This document shows, in pieces, positions 41,863-50,628 of a stretch of 64,000 nucleotides of DNA. Both the position numbers and the translations under genes were made by a program. Source of the DNA: Sulfotelmatobacter sp963788225 (lineage in GTDB: Bacteria > Acidobacteriota > Terriglobia > Terriglobales > Acidobacteriaceae); contig CAWBGI010000007.1 of assembly GCA_963788225.1 (NCBI GenBank), positions 124,001-188,000 on the forward strand, in the 5' to 3' direction. The notes under the pieces are model-generated. The model ran no database searches, was not told the DNA's origin, and worked only from the letters and a program-made list of their open reading frames with translations. How positions within the stretch are numbered: position 1 is the stretch's first letter; each line of letters opens with the position of its first letter.

Positions 41863-42698
41863 ACGAGTGGGAATGGCAGCTCCTCGAAGAGAAAACTCCG
41901 CTCGATCATGTGGAGATTTCCGGAGTCGAAGTGAAGCCGGGAAGCCGCGTGCGTCTGCGCCCCCGCAAGGGCGGCGACGTTATGGACATTGCACTCGCGG
42001 GGCAGATCGCGACGATCGAATGCATCGAACAGGATTACGAGGGCAAGCATCACGTCTGCGTAGTTTTGGACGACGACCCCGGCAAGGATATGGGATTGCT
42101 GCGCCAGCCTGGCCATCGGTTCTTTTTTGACGCGGACGAAGTCGAGCCGCTGTCACCCGATGAGTTCCCGCCAATCTCCGGCGTACAAAAACCAACCATT
42201 CTCGTTGCTGGCATCGGCAACATCTTCCTCGGTGATGACGGATTTGGTGTGGAAGTAGTTCGCCGCCTCGCCAGCCTGCCACTGCCGTTGAGCGTGCGCG
42301 TCGCCGATTTTGGCATTCGCGGCTTCGACCTCGCCTACGCGCTGCAAGACGGATACGAAACGACAATTCTGGTGGACGCAACTCCTCATGGCGAAGCTCC
42401 GGGGACTCTGTATGTCATCGAACCCGATTTGAAGGCGTTAGACGAATCGGATGGTCCGCAGCCTGCAGTGGAGGCTCATGCGATGAATCCGGTAAGTGTG
42501 CTACGCATGGCGCGAGCCATGAACATCGAACTGAAGAGCATTTTGCTCCTCGGCTGTGAGCCGGAAACTCTCGGAGGCGAAGAAGGTCAGATGGGATTGA
42601 GCGCGCCGGTAGAGGCCGCAGTGGAAGACGCGGTCAAGCTGGTGAAGTCGCTGATCGACAAAGTTCAGGACAAAGGTAGTCCGGTTTCAACCCAGTAA
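41859..42698 (+). CDS. Hydrogenase maturation protease with extra N-terminal domain
   Basis: A 279-residue fusion. Residues about 110-265 are a HyaD/HupD-type endopeptidase: ILVAGIGNIFLGDDGFGVEV with the Ni-probing acidic residues, VRVADFGIRGFDLAYAL, ILVDATPHGEAPG, and the HAMNPVSVLRMAR motif with the His. It would remove the C-terminal extension of HhyL after NiFe insertion. Residues 1-105 form a separate domain (PGSRVRLRPRKGGDVMDIAL, then HHVCVVLDDDPGKDMGL), rich in Asp and beta strands, that classical proteases lack; it may recognise the large subunit. ATG 41859 overlaps the upstream stop. Confidence 0.85.
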   Translation: MNEWEWQLLEEKTPLDHVEISGVEVKPGSRVRLRPRKGGDVMDIALAGQIATIECIEQDYEGKHHVCVVLDDDPGKDMGLLRQPGHRFFFDADEVEPLSPDEFPPISGVQKPTILVAGIGNIFLGDDGFGVEVVRRLASLPLPLSVRVADFGIRGFDLAYALQDGYETTILVDATPHGEAPGTLYVIEPDLKALDESDGPQPAVEAHAMNPVSVLRMARAMNIELKSILLLGCEPETLGGEEGQMGLSAPVEAAVEDAVKLVKSLIDKVQDKGSPVSTQ

Positions 42699-42724
42699 CT
42701 ATCTTGCGATAAAAGGAGACTGCC

Positions 42725-42925
42725 GTGGCAATGGAAAATGGTAACGGAACCAGTGACAAGGACACGCTATACATGCTGAGCGGGGTGGCCCTGGTAGTTT
42801 TCGGGGCCGGCCTGATTCTTTCCAGTCCGATCGCAAGGCGCTACCTCGGCCAGTTCGGGCTCGGGGATCTGGCCCAGGGCGCGCTGCCGGATCTGGACCG
42901 GTATTTGAAATTGCGGGCCATGTAG
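42725..42925 (+). CDS. Small single-span membrane protein
   Basis: A 66-residue protein with one TM helix (LYMLSGVALVVFGAGLILSS, residues about 15-34). A basic cytoplasmic flank (PIARRYLGQFGL) and a short amphipathic end (DLDRYLKLRAM) follow. GTG 42725 has AAGGAG about 8 bases upstream; ATG 42731 is an alternative. Small membrane proteins of this size occur in group 1h loci. It may tether the soluble hydrogenase to the membrane; that role is inference. Confidence 0.7.
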   Translation: MAMENGNGTSDKDTLYMLSGVALVVFGAGLILSSPIARRYLGQFGLGDLAQGALPDLDRYLKLRAM

Positions 42926-43017
42926 CAGGGCGGGTTGAAATCAGTCCGCATCATTCGAAGTGGTAAGAGCGGACCGTGAATGCCAGATGAGAGGCTTGGT
43001 CCTGGGGGAAGACTTCG

Positions 43018-43218
43018 ATGACGACGAGTGCTGCCGCTATTCGTTACGTGATTGACACGCGAGCCAGCCAACTAAAAGCGCCGTAGGCACGAGCGCTGTC
43101 AACCCAGACCGACTACGACGTTCGCATTGCATCGGTGGCCGGGGGCACACTGAAACTGCAGGATGAACTAAAGTTCTCTTTTTATGTAGTGGCTCGGAAG
43201 CCGGATGGAGAGCAGTGA
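43018..43218 (+). pseudogene. Internally deleted yceI-like remnant
   Basis: Two separated pieces resemble the intact yceI gene that follows. 43018-43086 encodes TSAAAIRYVIDTRASQ then a stop, like the N-terminus RYIIEAQGG. 43111-43218 encodes TDYDVRIASVAGGTLKLQDE then LKFSFYVVARK, like the C-terminus DYEIRPVSAAGGTIKLKDEL. About 140 middle residues are gone and the two pieces lie in different frames. This is a decayed tandem copy. It explains why 42926-43260 carries no working gene. Confidence 0.7.
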
Positions 43219-43260
43219 ATCTATGAGCAGGAGGGTTCCGGTTGCCAGGAGGTTTTTCCA

Positions 43261-43854
43261 GTGCATTATGCATTAAAGCCCACAGTAAGACCGGAGGCTG
43301 CCACGGTTCGTTACATCATTGAAGCTCAGGGAGGTACTTTTACCGTTCGGGCGTTTGCCACCGGACTACTTTCGGCATTTGGTCACAACCCGACGATTGT
43401 GATTCCGGATTTCGAGGGCGAGATTCTTCTAAATCCTGCGGCGCTTGAGCAGAGTTCGATGCGGCTGGTGATTCATGCGGCTTCTTTGGCCGACGCCGAT
43501 GATATCAGCGAGAAAGATCGCAACGAAATTAATCGAACCATGCACAAGGAAGTTCTCGAGTCCGAGTCCTACCCTGAGATTGTGTACGAGTGTTCACGAC
43601 TGAGCGCCAGCAAAACCGGCGACGGCCAATATTGGGTGGCATTGAACGGAGAACTGACGCTGCACGGAGTTAGTTGTACGCAGCCGGTCTCGGCGCGGGT
43701 CTGGCTGAATGGTGATAAACTCCGGGCCGCCGGAGATTTTTCTCTCCGCCAACGCGATTATGAAATTCGGCCTGTTTCAGCGGCCGGGGGAACGATCAAA
43801 CTGAAAGATGAGTTGAAGTTGTCGTTTGATATCACTGCGCGCAAACAGAATTGA
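43261..43854 (+). CDS. YceI-family lipid-binding protein
   Basis: A 197-residue YceI domain: RYIIEAQGGTFTVRAFATG, FGHNPTIVIPDFEGEI, RMVIHAASL-like strand (MRLVIHAASLADADDI), EVLESESYPEIVYE, LNGELTLHGVSCTQPV and DGKLRAAG-like NGDKLRAAGDFSL. The lipocalin-like barrel of this family binds polyisoprenoids or quinone-like chains. Most relatives are periplasmic; this one has no signal peptide, so it should be cytoplasmic. GTG 43261 has AGGAGG 8 bases upstream. It lies between the hydrogenase protease and hypC. A role in handing quinone to or from the soluble hydrogenase is a hypothesis. Confidence 0.85.
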   Translation: MHYALKPTVRPEAATVRYIIEAQGGTFTVRAFATGLLSAFGHNPTIVIPDFEGEILLNPAALEQSSMRLVIHAASLADADDISEKDRNEINRTMHKEVLESESYPEIVYECSRLSASKTGDGQYWVALNGELTLHGVSCTQPVSARVWLNGDKLRAAGDFSLRQRDYEIRPVSAAGGTIKLKDELKLSFDITARKQN

Positions 43855-43890
43855 GACTGCTCGTTGGCGCGAGGAGCGAACGATCGTGAA

Positions 43891-43920
43891 CAGCGACGAA
43901 CGACCAACAACGAACGACGG
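43891..43920. repeat. Heptamer-type repeat before hypC
   Basis: Units of 7 bp such as GACGAAC, GACCAAC, AACGAAC. The 14-mer GACGAACGACCAAC at 43895-43908 is the exact reverse complement of 759-772. It lies in the 78-bp gap between yceI and hypC. Confidence 0.55.
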
Positions 43921-43932
43921 AAGGTGTAGCGA

Positions 43933-44211
43933 ATGTGCCTAGCCATACCAGGAAAGATCGTCGAGATTTCTTCTGACAACCAGGATTCGGCGCTGGTGGA
44001 CGTAGTTGGGGTGCGGCGAAAAATCGATCTCGGACTGTTGCAGGAGGACAGGCCGGCGCCCGGCGACTGGGTGCTCGTCCATGTGGGCTTCGCCATGAGC
44101 AAGATCAGCGAGCAGGATGCCACCGACCAGATGAACACGCTCCGCATGTTGGGCGAGATCGACGGCGCCATGCAGGAAGTGAAAGGTTACGGATTGGAGG
44201 ACGTGAACTGA
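43933..44211 (+). CDS. hypC: Hydrogenase maturation chaperone HypC
   Basis: A 92-residue HypC. The essential N-terminal Cys is in MCLAIPGKIVEI; then ALVDVVGVRRKIDLGLL and the DWVLVHVGFAMSKISEQDA segment. HypC carries the Fe(CN)2CO intermediate with HypD and delivers it to the large subunit. GAAGG precedes the ATG. The first of the hyp genes here, followed by hypD after 37 bp. Confidence 0.95.
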   Translation: MCLAIPGKIVEISSDNQDSALVDVVGVRRKIDLGLLQEDRPAPGDWVLVHVGFAMSKISEQDATDQMNTLRMLGEIDGAMQEVKGYGLEDVN

Positions 44212-44248
44212 CGCCCGCCCGCGTTCAGCCAGCGAGAAAGGGATCCTC

Positions 44249-45376
44249 ATGAGATTTGTCGATGAGTTCCGCGAACCCGAACTGATTTCGAAGACCGCCG
44301 ACGAAATACGCCGCCTCGCCGGCACGGAGCGCCATTACCGCATGATGGAAGTCTGCGGCGGACATACTCATGCCATCTACCGCTTCGGCCTGAAAGATAT
44401 CCTGCCGGAAAACATTGAATTGATTCACGGACCCGGCTGCCCGGTTTGCGTGCTTCCCATGGGACGAATCGACGATGGTCTCGCCATCGCGCAGGAACCA
44501 GATGTTATCTTCGCCGCCTTCGGCGACATGATGCGCGTCCCCGGCACCCAAGGCAGCCCGCTCGAACACAAGGCCCGTGGCATGGACGTTCGCATCGTGT
44601 ATTCGCCTTCCGATGCGCTCAAACTGGCCCGGCTCAATCCAGATAAACACGTGATGTTTTTCGCCATCGGCTTTGAGACTACTGCGCCCTCCACTGCGCT
44701 TACGATGATGCGCGCCAGGAAAGAAGGCATCCGCAATTTTTCTGTATTCTGCAACCACGTCACCATCATCCCGGCCATCCGAGCGATTCTCGATTCTCCC
44801 GACATGCGGCTAGACGCCTTCATCGGCCCTGGCCACGTTTCCACGGTCATCGGCTGCCGTCCCTACGAATGGATCGCCCAGAACGAACGCAAACCCATCG
44901 TCGTCTCTGGCTTCGAGCCTCTGGACATGCTGCAATCCATTGTGATGCTGCTGCGTCAACTCAAGGCAGGCGAGGCCAAGGTTGAGAATCAATACAAGCG
45001 CGTGGTTCCGTGGGAGGGCAATCGCGCTGCACTCAAGGCCATGGCTGAGGTTTTCCGGTTGCGCCCTTATTTCGAGTGGCGTGGCCTGGGGTTCATCTCG
45101 CAGTCAGCGTTGCGCATCAACGACAAGTATGCCGAATTCGACGCCGAACAGCGCTTTGAGGTCCCCGGCATTCGCGTCACCGATCCCAAAGCCGCGCAGT
45201 GTGGCGAAGTTTTGAAAGGCGTGCTGAAGCCGCATCAGTGTAAACTTTTTGGACGCGAGTGCACGCCGGAGCATCCTATCGGCGCACTCATGGTCTCAAC
45301 GGAAGGATCATGCGCCGCGTACTACAACTACGAACACCGCAAGGCAGCAATGGTAAGTCTGGGCTCGATCGCCTAA
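44249..45376 (+). CDS. hypD: Hydrogenase maturation factor HypD
   Basis: A 375-residue HypD. Conserved groups: MEVCGGHTHAIYRFGL, HGPGCPVCVLPMGRID, FFAIGFETTAPSTALT, FIGPGHVSTVIGC, and the C-terminal [4Fe-4S] ligands in AQCGEVLKG, HQCKLFGREC and STEGSCAAYY. HypD is the scaffold on which the Fe(CN)2CO unit is built together with HypC and HypE. It ends 14 bp before hypE. No missing residues. Confidence 0.95.
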   Translation: MRFVDEFREPELISKTADEIRRLAGTERHYRMMEVCGGHTHAIYRFGLKDILPENIELIHGPGCPVCVLPMGRIDDGLAIAQEPDVIFAAFGDMMRVPGTQGSPLEHKARGMDVRIVYSPSDALKLARLNPDKHVMFFAIGFETTAPSTALTMMRARKEGIRNFSVFCNHVTIIPAIRAILDSPDMRLDAFIGPGHVSTVIGCRPYEWIAQNERKPIVVSGFEPLDMLQSIVMLLRQLKAGEAKVENQYKRVVPWEGNRAALKAMAEVFRLRPYFEWRGLGFISQSALRINDKYAEFDAEQRFEVPGIRVTDPKAAQCGEVLKGVLKPHQCKLFGRECTPEHPIGALMVSTEGSCAAYYNYEHRKAAMVSLGSIA

Positions 45377-45390
45377 GCGATCCGACCGCC

Positions 45391-46431
45391 ATGCCTGCCG
45401 AAGCCACGCTCACGCGGTTCCGCGATCCACAAATCGAGATGGCGCACGGAGCTGGAGGCAAAGCCAGCCGCAAGCTGGTCGAGGGTCTTTTCGCACCTTT
45501 GCTCTTCGGCGCCCAACCGGGCCCGCTTGGCGATGCTGCGCAGGTCGATATCAACGGCACCACAGTTGCCATCACCACTGACAGCTTCGTCGTTAAGCCG
45601 CTGGCGTTTCCCGGGGGCTCCATCGGTGAGCTTGCAGTAAACGGAACAGTAAACGATCTCGCGGTCTCTGGCGCCAAAGCGGAAGCTCTGGTCGTTACTT
45701 ATGTTTTGGAAGCTGGGCTGCCCACGCCCGTTCTTGAAGCCGAAGTGCGCGCCATGGCGAAAGCCGCGCGCGATGCCGGTGTTCGTATAGCTGGCGGCGA
45801 TACCAAGGTCGTCGAGCACGGCAAAGCCGATCAGATGTACGTCACGACAACCGGCATCGGCCGCCTGCTTCACGGAGTAACCATCGACCCTCGCTCCGTG
45901 CGCGTGGGTGACAGGATTCTTCTCTCAGGGCCCATCGGCGATCATGGTGTCACGATCCTGCTGGCTCGCGGCGAACTGGATCTCGAAGCTGATCTTCATT
46001 CCGACACCCGTTCCGTGCTCCCGCTGGTCGAAGTGCTCATTCGGGCCGCCGGACCGGGTGTGCGCTGGATGCGCGATCCCACCCGCGGCGGCGCTGCGAC
46101 ATCGTTAAATGAGTTGGCCCGCGATTGTGGTCTGGGCATGGTGCTTTTCGAAGATCAGATTCCGGTTCGTGACACCGTGCGCGGCGCCTGTGAGTTGCTC
46201 GGACTCGATCCGTTGCACATTGCGAATGAAGGTCAGTTCCTCGCGGTCGTCTCTCCGGAATACGCCGACGCCGCGATCAATGCGCTGAGCCTGGCGCCGG
46301 GTGGCCGCGAAGCTCAAGTGATCGGCGACGTTCGTGAACAACCGGCCGGAACGGTGCTCGTGACAACCCGTTACGGGGGCAGTCGAATCGTAGATATGCT
46401 GGTAGGCGATCCCTTGCCGCGGATTTGCTAA
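45391..46431 (+). CDS. hypE: Hydrogenase maturation factor HypE
   Basis: A 346-residue HypE, an ATP-dependent dehydratase that turns the carbamoyl group on its C-terminal Cys into cyanide. MAHGAGGKASRKLVEGLF, ITTDSFVVKPLAFPGG, GTVNDLAVSGAKAEAL, ARDAGVRIAGGDTKVVE, MRDPTRGGAATSLNELA and the terminal PRIC with the reactive Cys. ATG 45391 gives the normal N-terminus; an in-frame extension back to 45259 overlaps hypD and is rejected. Confidence 0.95.
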   Translation: MPAEATLTRFRDPQIEMAHGAGGKASRKLVEGLFAPLLFGAQPGPLGDAAQVDINGTTVAITTDSFVVKPLAFPGGSIGELAVNGTVNDLAVSGAKAEALVVTYVLEAGLPTPVLEAEVRAMAKAARDAGVRIAGGDTKVVEHGKADQMYVTTTGIGRLLHGVTIDPRSVRVGDRILLSGPIGDHGVTILLARGELDLEADLHSDTRSVLPLVEVLIRAAGPGVRWMRDPTRGGAATSLNELARDCGLGMVLFEDQIPVRDTVRGACELLGLDPLHIANEGQFLAVVSPEYADAAINALSLAPGGREAQVIGDVREQPAGTVLVTTRYGGSRIVDMLVGDPLPRIC

Positions 46432-46447
46432 GCCGGATTTTGTTACG

Positions 46448-47659
46448 ATGATGAAGTTACTTGCCTTGGACCAGCGCATGGCAACTGCATTAAAACTCGC
46501 GAGCCTGGTGGAAGAGCGTTTGCTCGAACGCAACCAGCTTTTCGAAAGTTTTTTTTCGCGCGAGGCTCCTCGTCTGGCCGAAGCTTGCCACGAAATGTCC
46601 GAACGCTTTTTGCGTGGAGGACGCTTGCTTGCTTTCGGACGCGGACCTTACGCCACCGATGCGCAGCACGTTTCAGTTGAGTTCGTTCATCCCGTAATCG
46701 TGGGCAAGCGCGCCCTGCCTGCGCTCGATCTTTCAGTTCTTTTTCGACCATGGCTGGAAGCTATTCTTCACTCGGAAGATATCGTCATGGGGTTCGGCCC
46801 GCCTGAAGGCGATCCAGAAGTCTGGGCCACGCTGCAGGAAGCCCGTCTCAAGGACGCGATGACGTTCGCGCTGCCCGGAATGGAAGGATCCTACGCAGTC
46901 GAAGCCGCGACGCAAGATCCGTTCATGCACCAGGAAATGATCGAAGTCCTCTATCACACGCTGTGGGAAACGGTGCATGTGTTTTTCGAGCACCGCGAAC
47001 TCGGCCATGAAGTTGGAGCGTCGGGATTTCTCTATCCATTCCTGGGAACGGAAAAGCAAGGAACCACCGGCCTGGTTGCGGAAGTCGCATCCTCCATCTT
47101 GATGAAAGCCCACGACGACGCAAACCTGCGGGAGCAACTGGCGCAAGACGAGGCCGAGCAGATCAGCAGCACCGTGCATGCCATTCACGAACGTCTGCGC
47201 CGTGGCGGCAAACTTATTATCTTCGGCAATGGGGGCTCGGCTACAGACGCCAACGATTTCGCCATCGATTGCGTGCTGCCGCCGCCGGGTTATCAATCGA
47301 TTCCCGCGGTTTCACTTTCCCTCGAACCTGCCAACATCACAGCCGTCGCCAACGACATCGGCACGGATGCAATTTTCCTGCGCCAGTTGATCGCACAAGC
47401 CCGCCCCGAAGACGTTGCCATCGGAATTTCCACCAGCGGTGGATCGCGCAACATCATCACGGCATTGGAAGAGGCGCGTAAGCGGAATATGCTGACCGTG
47501 GCGCTGCTCGGCTACGACGGCGGCGAGATCAAACGCAAGCGGCTGGCTGATTTTCCGGTGGTGGTGAACTGCGACTACATCCCGCGCATTCAGGAAGTGC
47601 AGGCGTCTATCTACCATGTGATCCGCGAATCCTTACAGGTACTGAACCATGCCGCCTAG
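46448..47659 (+). CDS. Double SIS-domain protein in the hyp cluster
   Basis: A 403-residue protein with two SIS (sugar isomerase) domains. The C-terminal one is GmhA-like and complete: GGKLIIFGNGGSATDANDFA, ANDIGTDAIFLRQ, ISTSGGSRNIITALEEARK and VVVNCDYIPRIQEVQASIYH. The N-terminal half is degenerate: FGRGPYATDAQHVSVEFVHP is present, but the phosphosugar TSG loop is missing. It sits 16 bp after hypE and before the glutaredoxin-like gene. GmhA-like genes recur next to hyp genes in group 1h loci as I recall; a part in cofactor synthesis, for example providing the CO ligand, is speculative. Confidence 0.8.
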   Translation: MMKLLALDQRMATALKLASLVEERLLERNQLFESFFSREAPRLAEACHEMSERFLRGGRLLAFGRGPYATDAQHVSVEFVHPVIVGKRALPALDLSVLFRPWLEAILHSEDIVMGFGPPEGDPEVWATLQEARLKDAMTFALPGMEGSYAVEAATQDPFMHQEMIEVLYHTLWETVHVFFEHRELGHEVGASGFLYPFLGTEKQGTTGLVAEVASSILMKAHDDANLREQLAQDEAEQISSTVHAIHERLRRGGKLIIFGNGGSATDANDFAIDCVLPPPGYQSIPAVSLSLEPANITAVANDIGTDAIFLRQLIAQARPEDVAIGISTSGGSRNIITALEEARKRNMLTVALLGYDGGEIKRKRLADFPVVVNCDYIPRIQEVQASIYHVIRESLQVLNHAA

Positions 47660-47678
47660 AACCAGGAGGTATTGATCA

Positions 47679-47912
47679 GTGGCCAGGCTTGAGCTGTATG
47701 GGACAGCTCGTTGTCCTCATACCGGCGAGATGCGCGAGTGGCTGGAGTGGAAGCGCAGCGAGTTTGTCGAATACGACGTCGAAGCCGACCCCGCAGCCCG
47801 CAGACGCATGCGCGAGATCTCGGGCGGCCAGCGCACCGTACCAATTCTGGTGGAAGATGGCAAGGTGGTTCAAGTGGGATGGCAGGGCCACGGCTGCTTA
47901 GTTGACGAATAA
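47679..47912 (+). CDS. Uxx-star-type glutaredoxin-like protein
   Basis: A 77-residue thioredoxin-fold protein. ARLELYGTARCPHTGEMREW has a single Cys in CPHT, the position that is selenocysteine (UPHT) in Uxx-star relatives. EFVEYDVEADPAAR and ISGGQRTVPILVEDGKVVQ give the cis-Pro strand. GTG 47679 has AGGAGG 9 bases upstream. It lies between the SIS gene and hypF, so it may act as a thiol-redox helper of hydrogenase assembly. Confidence 0.8.
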   Translation: MARLELYGTARCPHTGEMREWLEWKRSEFVEYDVEADPAARRRMREISGGQRTVPILVEDGKVVQVGWQGHGCLVDE

Positions 47913-47948
47913 GTTTATATAGGTAACACACTAGATAACATAGGTAGA

Positions 47949-50290
47949 ATGGCCAGCGCTTGTTCGATCCGAGTCCGCGGCGTAGTGCAGGGCGTGGGAT
48001 TCCGCCCGTTTGTCTATCGCCTGGCCTGTGCCAATACGCTGAACGGATGGGTGTTGAACGCGGAAGAAGGGGTCGAAATTCATCTTGAAGGCTCTCAGAG
48101 CGGGCTGGAAGCTTTTGTTCGAGAACTGAAAGCGCAACCGCCGCCCGCAGCCAGCATCGCGCAAATCGATGTGCAGCCGGCAGTGCCGGAAGGCTTTCAC
48201 GAGTTCACCATCCGGGAAAGCCAGCGCCGTCAGCGCCCTACGGTTCGTATTTCTCCGGACCTGCCTGTATGCAACGACTGTTTGCAAGAACTTTTCGATC
48301 CAGCCAACCCTCGTTACCTGTATCCCTACATCAATTGCACCAACTGCGGTCCGCGTTACACGGTCGTGCAGGCTCTGCCTTACGATCGGCCGAACACCAC
48401 GATGAGGCAGTGGCCGCTCGACGATTACTGCGCCGCAGAATATTCGGATCCGGGCAACCGTCGCTTTCACGCGCAGCCCGTGGCTTGTCCGGCGTGCGGG
48501 CCCAGTACTATCTTCGCTCGCCGGTTGAGGCAAATGCGCAAGATGCAGGTAGAAGCAGTGAAGAAAATAGCATCCGCCGCGCGGCCGAACTTCTTCGCGC
48601 CGGGGCGATTCTCGCAGTGAAAGGACTCGGCGGCTATCATCTGGCATGCGATGCTCGGAATGCCGCGGCTGTAGCGGCAATGCGCGAGCGCAAGTACCGC
48701 AAAGAAAAACCCTTCGCGTTGATGGCGAAGGATATCGACAGGGCCCGCACACTGGTCGAACTTTCTTCCGAAGCGGAAGTGCTGCTCACTTCTGTTGCGC
48801 GTCCCATCGTGCTCGCGCCGGCAAGAATCGAACTTCCCGAAGTCGCGCCAGAGAACAATGAACTCGGCGTGATGCTGCCCTACACGCCTTTGCACCGCCT
48901 GCTATTCGCCGCCGGCGCTCCGGACGTGCTCGTCATGACAAGTGCTAATCGATCGAGTGAGCCTATTGCTTATGAGGATGAAGACGCACTGGAGCGTCTC
49001 GCCGGAATCGCGGATTCTTTCCTGATCGGCCAGCGCCCCATCGCGCGCCGGGTGGACGATTCCGTGGCGCGGGTTGGCGCTTTCGGCCCGGTGATCCTGC
49101 GCCGAAGCCGCGGTTACGCCCCGGGAGCGGTTGCATCGCTCCCTGCCGAGCGCCCCATTCTTGCCCTGGGTGCCGACCTGAAAAATTCCATCACGCTGGT
49201 CGTCGATGGCCAGGCTTTCGTCAGCCAGTACATCGGCGACCTGGATCATTACCAATCGCTGCGCGCATTTCAGGAAACCATCGAAGATCTAGCTTTCAAT
49301 GTACGAAGTTCGCCGGGACGAACTGCTTCTGGTACACGACCTTCATCCAGAATATTTCTCGACCATCCACGGAGCAGGTTAGGGGTTCCGCGCACCTTCG
49401 CGGTGCAGCATCATCGCGCCCACGTAGCATCTGTCCTCGCCGAACGCGGAGAATGGGCGAAGCGAGTAATCGGTGTGAGCTTCGACGGCACCGGATACGG
49501 CAACGATGGAACTATCTGGGGAGGCGAGGTTTTCGTGGGCAGCGTGCAAGATGGATTTACGCGCGTGGCTCACTTGCGGCGTGCGGCTTTGGCTGGTGGC
49601 GATGCTGCCGCGCATCTTCCCGTGCAGGCAGCGGCAGGCTTTCTTGCGCAGGTGGAGGGCCTGCCTGACATGCTTGCCGCTCCCTTCGCGTTCCCCGACC
49701 GCTTCCGCGGAGCTATGGAGTTAGTGCGTAAGAACGTCCGCACGTTTACAACGACCTCTGTGGGCCGTCTATTTGATACCGCTGCGGCACTTCTCGGTTT
49801 CACACGCGAGGTCACTTTCGAAGGGCAAGCCGCCATCTGGCTGGAGCAACTTGCCTGCGGCGCCGCTTTGACTGAGCCGTATCCCCTGCCTTTCGCCGGT
49901 GGCGAACTCGATTTTCGTCCATTGCTGCTGGCGGTCGCGCAAGACCGTGCGCGCGGGCGTGACGTACGTGAAATTGCGCGAGCGTTCCAGCGCGGAGTCG
50001 CTGATGGCTTGCGGGATGCCCTGATCATGGCTGCTCAGGCGCACGGAATCGATACGGTGGTTCTCTCCGGAGGAGTGTTTCAGAATGAATTGCTGTTGCA
50101 AGATCTGAAGTCTTTGTTGAACAACGGATCGCTGCAGATTTGGACGAACCATGCCGTTCCCCCCAACGATGGTGGAATCAGCCTGGGACAAGCCGCGCTG
50201 GCGGCGTTCGGCCGCTTCGATGTCGTCCAACAAACCGATAGCGACAAAACCGTCCAAGGGTCCTCATGCATGAACTTTCCATCGCGATGA
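47949..50290 (+). CDS. hypF: Carbamoyltransferase HypF, split by one-base frameshift
   Basis: About 780 residues if one base is restored. Acylphosphatase domain (RVRGVVQGVGFRPFVYRL), zinc fingers (CNDCLQELF, then CTNCGPRYT, later CPACGP), YrdC-like domain (AVKGLGGYHLACDA, then KYRKEKPFALMAK) and Kae1-like carbamoyltransferase domain (VQHHRAHVASVLAE, SFDGTGYGNDGTIWGGE, SGGVFQNELLLQ). As sequenced, the first frame ends at 48620 and the second is open from 48269. Adding one C to the CCC run at 48501-48503 joins ACGP to QYYLRSPVEANA smoothly. HypF makes the carbamoyl precursor of cyanide ligands. It overlaps hypA by 25 bp. Confidence 0.88.
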
Positions 50291-50628
50291 GCATCATCGA
50301 AGTGGCCGAGGAAGAGGCCAGCCGCCGCGGCGTTCAAGTGGAGGCCGTCCACCTGAAGCTGGGCGCTCTCTCCGGCGTGGTAAGAGACGCCCTGCTCTCC
50401 TGCTACGAAATGGTTTGCGAGGGCACTCCGCTGCAAGGTTCACGGCTTGTGGTTGAAGATGTTCCCGTGGTGATCTTCTGTCCTACCTGTCGAGCCGAGC
50501 AGCCGCTTACCTCGATACAATTGTTTTGTTGCCCCGAATGCGATACTCCGTGCTCTGAGATCGTACACGGCAAGGAACTCGAAGTGGTTGCATTGGAGAT
50601 AAAGGAATGCGCCCCGAACCCCGCTTGA
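50266..50628 (+). CDS. hypA: Nickel metallochaperone HypA
   Basis: A 120-residue HypA. MHELSIAMSIIEVAEEEA carries the Ni-binding MH-E N-terminus, VEAVHLKLGALSGV follows, and the zinc site is CPTC ... CCPECD. HypA passes Ni to the large subunit with HypB. ATG 50266 lies inside the end of hypF and the gene overlaps hypB by 22 bp, so the three are translationally coupled. Confidence 0.95.
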   Translation: MHELSIAMSIIEVAEEEASRRGVQVEAVHLKLGALSGVVRDALLSCYEMVCEGTPLQGSRLVVEDVPVVIFCPTCRAEQPLTSIQLFCCPECDTPCSEIVHGKELEVVALEIKECAPNPA

